Assembly: GCA_035772405.1 (NCBI GenBank)
Contig: JAYKKM010000343.1
Location: 248,001 to 312,000, forward strand
Length of the DNA: 64,000 nt
Direction of reading: 5' to 3'
Origin: Chrysogorgia sp. JL179-B06
Taxonomy: Eukaryota > Cnidaria > Anthozoa > Scleralcyonacea > Chrysogorgiidae
Shown here piece after piece: positions 56,584-64,000 of this stretch. Below the pieces are notes generated by a model. The model saw only the letters and a list, made by a program, of their open reading frames with translations. It did no database searches and was not told the origin of the DNA. Both the position numbers and the translations under genes were made by a program. Position 1 is the stretch's first letter. Each line of letters starts with the position of its first letter.

Positions 56584-58930
56584 ATGAACATAAACGGTCT
56601 CAATGACCGTACAAAACGTACTACTTTTATTCATTGGCTTAAGTGCATGAAAGCCGATATTGTGTGCCTACAGGAGACACACGCTATTTCACATGCCACA
56701 TTGCGTGCATGGTTCTCTTCCTCCAGTCATGCGGTTGCCTCGTCGTCTATTTCCAACAAACGGGTAGGCACAGCTATTTTAGTTCATTCCCGTCATCAAC
56801 TTGAGCAGGTGCGGCGCGATGATGATGGTCGATTCGTACAGGCTGAAGTTGTAATGGATGATGAGAGGGTGCGTTTCGTTTCTTTATATACCCCCAACCG
56901 GAACCCACATAGGAATCGTTTCTTCGCTTCTCTTCCCGACTTTATTGATCTTGCTCTGCCCACTTTTTTGTGTGGCGACTTTACCGCAGTGCTCGATCCC
57001 ACTCTTGATCGGCGACATCCGCCATCGTATCAACGTACAACCCCAATCTCGGTGCTGAGAGTGTACCGGCTTTGCAGTCTCTTCTTTCCGCAAAAAAACA
57101 CATTCCCGGTCTGGCCTACGCAGCATCCCGCAGAAAGTTGTTTTCGTGGGATCACGCTTCGGGTGAGTGCTCGTCCCGCATTGACATGGTTTGGGCGCCC
57201 ATCCCCCCACAAGAGTATGTGTGGGATAGTGAATACTATCCTTCGTTTTTCACTGACCATCGCTACTTGTTGATCACTTTCGCTTTGCCTTCTATGGTGA
57301 GTCTAGGACCTGGGAACTGAAAGTTTAATACTTCAGTCCTCAAAGACTCAGATTAATGCCAACTCGTAACATCCTTTTGGTCATTTTGGCAAACCCAGGC
57401 CACTGATTTCCCCACCCCGCTTGTTTGGTGGGATGTGGAGAAATTTTATTTGAGAGAGATCTGCCGGAGCTACTGCAGAGTTAGAGCATTGACCGCTTCC
57501 AATTTGAAGCAGGAATTACGCCGACGCCTGCAGGTTTTACAGCGCCTTTCTGATTCCGGCGACTCGAGATCGGAGTTGTGTGCCGTACAGGAGGACTTAC
57601 GTTCGCACGAATTGCGTGAAGCTCGAGCAGCACAAGTCCGCTCACGGTGCTGCTGGGCTGAGGAAGGCGAAACATCTTCCGCTTATTTATTTTCTCTGGT
57701 GCAGAAGCATCAGAGGAAACAACTTATCACTGCAATCAAGGACCCTACCACTGACGTCCTACATCACGACTCCCTTAATATTCTTAAGGTATGGCAGGCG
57801 TACTACTCTACTTTATTTACCGCAGTGTCGTGTGATCCGGCTGTGCAAGCTTCCCTTCTGTCTAAGCTTGTAAAACGTCTTTCCGACATTGAGCAAGCTC
57901 GATGTGAAGGCCCTCCACTAACCCTGGAAGAACGCGAAGCCTCTGCCAGTGGTATAGCTATACTGGAAAGACACCAGGTTCGGACGGGTTCCCTATTGAG
58001 TTTTACATAGCTTTATGGGATAAACTCGGTTCCGACCTGGTAAACGTCCTTAACTTTGCTCATTCCCACGGTCGGTTATCCATCTCTCAACGCCGTGGCC
58101 TCAAAAAGGGAACCGATTGTTAACCAAAAATTGGCGTCCGATCAGTCTACTATATAAGATCGCTACATGTGCCATCGCTGGCCGTCTTCTCAGTGTTATA
58201 CCCTCTGTAGTGTCTCCAGACCAAACCTGTGGAATCCCCGGTAGAACGATCTCTGAAAACCTGAGTGTTCTCCGGGATGTCATTGAATATGCTCAGACCT
58301 ATCAACTCCATGCAGCCTTTCTCTCACTCGATCAAGAAAAGGATTTGATCATGTGGATTGGGGTTTCCTCGCAAACACGTTAACTGCCATGGGTTTCGGG
58401 CTTAGTTTCCGCAGCTGGATTCAATTGTACTATACATGCAGATATTGAATCCGCTGTTATTATTAATGGGTGGACATCGCCATATTTTCATCCTTCGCGT
58501 GGGGTAAGACAAGGTTGTCCTTTGTCACCTCTCCTTTATGTTTTATGTGCAGAGGTACTGTCATGTAATCTTCGGTCTGCACCGGGGATTGCTGGCCTTA
58601 GATTGCCGGACTCGTTACAAGAGCTGCGTGTCTCGTGTTATGCGGACGACACGACGGTAGTCGTTACCACTGACACCTCACTGCCTGCGGTTTTCCAGGT
58701 ATACGATCATTATGAGCTAGGTACCGGGGCGAAGCTCAACCGTGGTAAATCGAAAGTGTTGTGGCTCGGTGCTTGGAAGCACCGCACGGACACACCCCAC
58801 GGTTTGACTTGGGTAAGGAATCTCCCCGTCGTTGGTTCCGTACTCAGTGCCTCTGACTACTCAGTGGCAACCTGGGAAACCCGCATTATAAGAAATCCCA
58901 CGGTTTTAGCGTTAGGTTCTCCGCCGCAAG
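56584..58930 (+). pseudogene. L1/Tx1-like LINE ORF2: endonuclease and reverse transcriptase
   Basis: ATG 56584 opens MNINGLNDRTKR, an apurinic-type endonuclease start; CLQETH (residues 28-33) holds the metal-binding Glu. SLYTPNRNPHRNRF and LCGDFTAVLDPTLDRR follow. After frameshifts, SSRIDMVWAPI and FFTDHRYLL complete the endonuclease (near 57190-57290). The connector (57435-57940) leads to SDGFPIEFY, NWRPISLLYKIATCAIAGRL and SPDQTCGIPGRTISENL. The motif A region is AFLSLDQEKD. 58522-59031 carries SPLLYVLCAEVLSC and CYADDTTV, the RT catalytic box. Order and wording fit the L1/Tx1 group. Frameshifts near 57050, 58005, 58120 and 58375 and a missing 3' end make it dead. Confidence 0.8.
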
Positions 58931-59678
58931 GAAATCATTACGGTCCTTTAAAAACCCCAAATTACGGAATTCAGACAAAAAAAAACATTTCTGTTAATCA
59001 ATTTTTTAAATTATCAGAACAAACTTTTTAACACAATATAATGGTATAGAAAAAGTGGAAATACTGTTTAAATAAATAAAAGTAAAGAAAAGTATTATGA
59101 AAAGTTACTGTTCATGTGACTAAGAACCTCGAAGATTTTGCCGCATCTTTGATACCTCTATAGTAAAGATGTTGTCGTCATGGTTGTGTTCGATTCTTGA
59201 AATGACACGTGACACATCTATGTCAGTTGTTACTTTAGCTATTGCAGGAAAGCGCTGTCCTCTTAGAGCATTCCCACCGCTTAGTGCTGGAACTGGTGGA
59301 CTTCTTCGTGCACATATGACCATGCATCGTAACATAGCTTATCACCCCCTTTGTTGCTTTGAAGGACTTTCATGATTGGTAGTTAGTTTTTAACTGAATT
59401 GAGAATCTAAAGAAGCTCTTTATACGATTACGTATTATCTTTCAGGTGATGACTCACTTCATAGAAATGTGCTTTTCGACGAAATGCTTTTGGTAGTCAT
59501 CCAAGCATTCTGCTTTTGTTATGGATTGCTTTTGTCAGTGGCGCACGTGTATTGTTCTTTTGTTTATGCCGAATGATTTTGTGAGTCATCGCTCATTGAA
59601 ATCGTGACAGGAACTGCGAGCAAATCGTGCTATTAAAAAAACTTTTTCTCAGGTTTTTATATTTCACTCAAATGAAAT
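58931..59678. other. No gene recognised
   Basis: Unclassified DNA after the LINE. A minus-strand 71-codon frame (59120-59335) has a protein-like composition (RRSPPVPALSGGNALRGQRF) but no recognised family or splice context. Confidence 0.35.
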
Positions 59679-59764
59679 TTGTCGCCGGGGATATTGTTGT
59701 CGGGGATTTTGTCGGTGGGGATTTTGTCGGCGGGGTTTTTGTCACGTGGGGTTTTTGTCGGTAA
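59679..59764 (+). repeat. Minisatellite GTCGGCGGGGATTTT
   Basis: About five units of 15-18 bp: GTCGCCGGGGATATT, GTCGGGGATTTT, GTCGGTGGGGATTTT, GTCGGCGGGGTTTTT, GTCACGTGGGGTTTTT. A clear C/G-rich island. Confidence 0.85.
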
Positions 59765-59779
59765 CCCTATTTGGCCAAC

Positions 59780-60570
59780 GAGGTTGTTCTAAACCGAGTG
59801 GGTGCCCCCAATATCCTTCCCCCACCGATGCACGATCTCCATATCAACCAGGGCAATGACGGTTAATATTGGATATGTCATATATCCTCGTCACCGGTTC
59901 ATAGTCAACGTTAGTATACCAAGGCAACCCTACTCCCTTCATTATGCGTCCGTCAACAACGCCATTCGAAATCGAATCCTACTCCATTTGGGTCTTGGAA
60001 CCCTTATAGTCAAATTTGACGCTGATAGCGCGTACCGTAACTTCCCATTACACCCCAAATAACAATGTTTGCTTAGCCGCGCCATTCAACTTTAACTCGC
60101 TGGCCGACGTAATAGAATGGAGCCAGTCACACGAAAACTACCATGTTATATTCATTATACATTACCTTGACGACTTCCTAACACTCCCGCTAATTCCTCC
60201 GAGTGCTCTTTGCACTAGTCTAGAATTTCTTCTCCACCCCGTTAAGTGCGCCGACCCCACGACTTGTCTTACATTTCTTATTATCGAACTCGACTCAGTC
60301 GCCCAAACTGCCCGGCTTCCAAAGGATAAATTCGAGACAATGTTTACCATGATTCAGCAATGCGCAAACAAACGGACACACACTTGCCGAGAACTCGAAT
60401 CTCTCCTTGTCTCTCTTCAACAAGGCCATTCCATTTTTACGCCGAATGATCAAATTCCTTTGTGGTACATCTACAAACCAAACCACCCTATGCGCCTAAA
60501 CCGCGACTTTCGGGGGCACCTGGCATGGTGGCTGCAATTATTTCGCGAGTTGAATGTTTCCCAAGTTTAA
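59780..60570 (+). pseudogene. DIRS-type reverse transcriptase / RNase H fragment
   Basis: Frame 59802-60062 ends with GTLIVKFDADSAYRNFPLHP, RT motif A of the DIRS/Ngaro kind (K.D.ESAYR..P.HP). In frame 60016-60570, FNSLADVIEW and HYLDDFL (YLDD at residues 50-53) follow, then TFLIIELDSVAQTARLPKDK and TCRELESLLVSLQQ, the usual region before the RNase H, and LAWWLQLFRELN. The segment between motif A and FNSLADVIEW, normally carrying the LPFGL box, is mostly deleted, with a frameshift. DIRS elements normally also encode a tyrosine recombinase; none is seen here. Confidence 0.7.
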
Positions 60571-61689
60571 TGGCGTGAGTTTTTCTGAACGTCATCGTTC
60601 GCTTACTTACTAAATTCGGGAACGTCTCGCAACACGCGCGTGATGCCTCTCGTTCTCTGCCTCACACGGTTAACATGCAAATATAATTTCTCGTGGGTCG
60701 CGGAATGTATGCTCTGATGCGCTGTCTCGCTATCATCATGTACATGGGACGTTGTTCCAGTACAGAAAGTACATTCCACCTTCTCCGCCGTCTTTAGCGC
60801 AGTCGCCCAACATGTATAGCGTTGGTTTGGAATGGGTAATCGGTAACCGATTCTCCTACCCACTTCGTCTGCTGGATAGTATCCCATAGCTACAGTAGAC
60901 GGTTTACTGAAAGGTTAGCTAATGCAGGCTCGAGACCATAAGCCTTGGCAACCTTTCGGTAAGTTTCAGCAATAAGCCTTGTTCACCTTTTCGGGTATGG
61001 ATCGACTAACCTGATTCCATCCCCTTTCTGCTTGCAATAATGCAAAGCTAGACCACTTCAGGTATTGAATTAAACCGCACCATATTACATTGTATACCTG
61101 ATAGTAACCGTAATAATTATCTCGGGGAATAGAGAGATCTTATAGAAGTAGTAGCCTAAGCAAATTTCCTTGGTTGATTTTCTCTTATGACTGGTTCGTC
61201 TGAAATGACCGTAATAGCGATTGTGAATTGAAATTTCAAATTTTTACGAGATAATCACTAATACGATTGAACATTTTTATCTGTTACCGAACTATAGAAA
61301 AGGGGGTGGGAAATCCCTGCAGGATGACTTTTGCACTCAAAATATCGAACCTTTCTATTTTTCTCGTTAATATTGGCTAGGTATTCCAGGCATTCCAAGC
61401 TGTTAGGCAAACTAAAACTAATAAATCCCTCACGTGTACCAAATAAAATTCTAAATAGTTGGCTTTTGAACTAGCTCCTGTTATCGCCGATATTTATAAT
61501 ACATCTCTAATACAAGGAGTTTCCCGCCACCATCTCAAACTCTCTATCGTGCTATCCATTCCTACGTTACTCTCCCTCTTCGATTGAGAATGATTTAAGA
61601 GTCATGGAAGGATTTACTGTACTACCCCTAGAGATAAATAAGCTCGACGCTAAACAGTTTGCTTTACCTAAATACGTTGGTTTATCTTG
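60571..61689. other. No gene seen
   Basis: Unclassified DNA. AATAAGCCTTG/CATAAGCCTTGG is duplicated at about 60937-60982, each followed by CACCTTTTCGG or CAACCTTTCGG. No supported gene. Confidence 0.45.
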
Positions 61690-62720
61690 TGCACCTCATT
61701 TTCTCCGCATTAGACAAAAGTCATAATTGCATCACGCTATTGTTTGCTGATTTTAAGAAGGGTTTTGACTTTCTAGATCACAATGTTCTTGTAAACGAAC
61801 TCCATAACATCGACGTTCAATATATGTTTATCCGATAATGGATTACGGCCTTCTTGGCTAACAGTGAACAATACAGTATATGTTAAAGTCGATGTATTTC
61901 ATTCTTTCTAAGGGTTAAATTTGATGTTTACAACTTCAATAAATTTGGCGCAGGTTTCTTCAATTTGCTATTTTGGTCAATCTCTATTAAAAGTTGCCAT
62001 GGTTGGGTTAAATTTTTCGATGATACCATCGAAATATAGATAATCTTTAGATGCTCTCTTAGTCTAAGCCTCTACGGAAAAGATGACTTTGCGTCGATTC
62101 ACTTGGTGAGGTTGTTAACATTGATGTAATTGATGATTTGTAAGCGCAAGCCATCTGATTGGCTAATCATAATTAACTCAAATCTTAACCCCCAACGTAG
62201 AGTTCCATCCCAACCCTAATGCTTGCGCGTGTTCAGTGACAGAATTATCCCACAATATTTTTCTCTTACATTCAAACTATTACCAACGTTAAATAATACG
62301 TCATTAACATTAACCTATTAGCAATTTCTCACTGGAATTGGGTAGAATCCGAGGAAATGTAAGGAGATCTTTTTTAACTTTCTTTAATATAAATTACCAA
62401 TTGACATTTCTAGGTATATTCATGGTGAATGTGTTGAAAGGGTGCCCTCTTTTACACTTTTGGGTGTTTACTGGTCTCCGCGGCAACTACGTAGAGCGGA
62501 TTTGAATCAATCCGAACTTATTATAATATATTGTCCATTTATTCGGTCACGTTCAGAGTATGGCACATCTGTTTGGGAAGCCCTACTAAGTGTCCTACAA
62601 TCCTGTTGATATCAGTTCAAAAAAGAGTGTTCAAGAATATTTATCCTGGCGTGTCTTACAGCGAACACTTTATAGCTCTGGACTTAGTCGCATAACATAT
62701 CAGAATTATGGCCCAATTAT
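61690..62720 (+). pseudogene. Very degraded LINE reverse transcriptase
   Basis: LLFADFKKGFDFLDHNVL near 61740-61795 is RT motif A of CR1/Jockey-group LINEs. Around 62405-62480 a shifted frame gives VERVPSFTLLGVYWSPR, resembling the post-palm 'FLG...' step. Near 62555-62640 EYGTSVWEALLS and a following FKNIYPGVSYSE-like stretch (in a shifted frame) recall the C-terminal 'LEY...W...L......QKR..K.I.P' block. The catalytic FADD box is not recoverable. Stops and frameshifts are dense, so this is an old copy. Confidence 0.5.
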
Positions 62721-62962
62721 CGCATAACTGATTTAAAACTTGTTTCTATACTGACCGTTTCAGGTAATTTATTACAAATAAGTATTTGTAAGTTTCTCTG
62801 ATTGATTATATTTCCTTTGATTATTTAGTAATTTCTAATTGCTGCCGTAGGCAGCACATTAATCTTGACTGGCTCGTACCCAGACCTCTTTACCGAGCTA
62901 TGTATAGTCAACGAGATCTAAAAAATGTTGCATGTCGGTCGGATGGATGTTCAGTTTTATGA

Positions 62963-63211
62963 CGTTTTGTGACGTATATTCAAGTTGCTATCTATACATA
63001 CTCCAGACGTTATTCGTATTCACGGAAGTTGTACGGAATTACTGTTCGGAACTTGTCAACGCCACCACGAACATGGTATTTTCTGAACTCGCAAAGTAAT
63101 GGTGAGCGAGCTGTGCCAACAGTGAACGAAGTTTTCGAACGATCACTTCTGCCTTTGTTGCTGTCGCGAATTGCAATTCATAGTTCAGTGAGGATATATT
63201 CTGTTGTCGAG
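62963..63211 (+). CDS. Candidate coding exon 1 of a spliced gene, unrecognised
   Basis: Open frame from 62963 (after a TGA) to GAG at 63209-63211, followed by GTAAGA, a good splice donor. There is no in-frame ATG, so it is either an internal exon or begins at an acceptor inside, for example after GTGCCAACAG at 63121. The coding-like end reads NEVFERSLLPLLLSRIAIHS then SVRIYSVVE. The phase-0 end joins to the phase-0 start of the next open segment. No family is recognised; a host gene or an intron-bearing transposon gene are both possible. Confidence 0.3.
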
Positions 63212-63375
63212 GTAAGACGACTAACATAGTTCTGTGTACTTTTGTACTTTAAAAGGGCTCGCTTAAAACGGAAAATTGCCGTTGGCTGAGTGAGGTAGAA
63301 ATTTACAAGATGTCATCTGAAATTTCTTTCTAGATAAACTATCATGTTTGTGAATACTGTTTACTTTCTATTTAG

Positions 63376-63579
63376 GTGTATATTGGCCATTTTATTCACG
63401 CTGATCAGTATCTGGGAAGCAACATCCATCTTAAATATATCACATCAGAAGAAGACATGGTCTTCTTTATTGTTGAATATGGCAAATCATTCAATATCAC
63501 ATATGCCGGTTACCGGCGGAACTCCGGCGGCTATACTCACCAAAACGTCGCCGCCTACTTTCCTCACGCTGTATATTAA
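63376..63579 (+). CDS. Candidate coding exon 2 of the same gene, unrecognised
   Basis: Preceded by TTTACTTTCTATTTAG, a good acceptor (intron 63212-63375, 164 nt). In phase 0 it reads VYIGHFIHADQYLGSNIHLK, YITSEEDMVFFIVEYGKSFN, ITYAGYRRNSGGYTHQN and ends AYFPHAVY with a TAA at 63577. The composition is that of a globular, hydrophilic protein and the GC level is above that of the flanks. The overlapping 90-codon frame (63344-63616) looks less protein-like. No known domain is recognised. Confidence 0.4.
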   Translation: MYIGHFIHADQYLGSNIHLKYITSEEDMVFFIVEYGKSFNITYAGYRRNSGGYTHQNVAAYFPHAVY

Positions 63580-63761
63580 AATTCTTAATTGTTTTGAAGT
63601 TCAGTTAAGTTGTTAACGTTTATAAAGTCACACTCAATCAATGGTTGAGGACGCACGCTTCTCAATTCAAAATATGAACGTGAGACTGGTGACAAATGTC
63701 GCCCGCGCATGATTCTCTTCTTGCTTCCGGTTTTACATGAGGTCGAATCCTATGAATAAAT

Positions 63762-64000
63762 ATGAGCAAGCAAAAGCGCCCTGGAAGCAGCATATTGTCA
63801 TATTTTGAGAAGCTAAGAAAGCAGAACCAGAAATAGATACAGGTAAGTCTGTAAATTGTTTATTGTATTACTACAGTCCTTGAACTACCTCGGGATCAAG
63901 GTCTGGAACTGGTGGAAGCTGAGCTTGAGCAACAACAGCATGGTATTGATGAAGTTGAAATGGTTGAGCTGGAGTCCGAGACGGAGAGTGCCGTTGCCGC
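63762..64000 (+). other. Possible start of a transposase or host ORF, cut by window end
   Basis: ATG 63762 opens MSKQKRPGSSILSYFEKLRK with a stop at 63834. One frame over, KKAEPEIDT follows and would connect in phase, across GTAAGT...CTACAG (34 nt, 63843-63876), to VLELPRDQGLELVEAELEQQ and an acidic stretch that stays open to the window end. An N-terminus of the type '(K)RP..SSI.SYF.K' is common in BED/TTF-type hAT-related transposases and their domesticated relatives. The frameshift and the very short intron argue for a decayed copy. Confidence 0.35.

Overview
The window is animal nuclear DNA, AT-rich and dominated by repeats. I see no bacterial operon, rRNA gene, CRISPR array or intact single-copy host gene. 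The mix of retroelements (two Gypsy-type LTR elements, CR1/L2-like and L1/Tx1-like LINEs, a DIRS-type reverse transcriptase, a probable Penelope GIY-YIG remnant and tRNA-derived SINEs), together with abundant short inverted-repeat elements and degenerate TTAGGG-like tracts, suggests a marine invertebrate. A cnidarian or a similar lineage would fit, but the species cannot be fixed from sequence alone.

Layout. 1-5.2 kb: a CTTTAA satellite with a 55-bp higher-order unit, GGGCC-rich repeats, two short dispersed repeat families, a small inverted-repeat element with a telomere-like core, and an ACG-rich minisatellite. 5.2-26.7 kb: mostly non-coding DNA with a hammerhead-like motif, LINE and gag remnants, the first full copy of a dispersed element (here called family X) carrying a nested TTA-targeting MITE, several foldback repeats, and a GIY-YIG-like fragment. 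26.7-30.15 kb: a decayed Gypsy element (Gypsy-1, + strand) with two LTRs; a patch of its own gag sits where most of the RT/RNase H should be. 30.2-33.3 kb: tRNA-derived SINEs, a CR1-like 3' end and a long hairpin. 34.2-51.8 kb: 10-bp GGTGGTTYRY satellite arrays, a 0.7-kb TA array and a heavily nested block. In that block, family X is split by a second Gypsy element (Gypsy-2, - strand), which is itself split by three inverted-repeat elements; the other X half carries a LINE insertion. 52.7-53.8 kb: another X copy. 55.8-60.6 kb: a decayed L1/Tx1-like LINE and a DIRS-type RT fragment. 61.7-62.7 kb: a very degraded LINE. 62.9-64.0 kb: the only stretch with plausible spliced coding exons.

The elements do not work together as a pathway. 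Their nesting gives a relative order of events. X is older than Gypsy-2, the MITE and the CR1-like insertion that interrupt it, and Gypsy-2 is older than the inverted-repeat elements in its gag. All recognised transposon ORFs carry stops, frameshifts or truncations, so none looks autonomous. The most useful observations are the X family with its terminal hairpins, the reconstructed nesting, the SINE whose central module is flipped between neighbouring copies, the telomere-like MITE, the satellite arrays with a shared flank in opposite orientation, and the two candidate host-gene pieces (a signal-peptide exon near 49.5 kb and a two-exon model near 63.2 kb).
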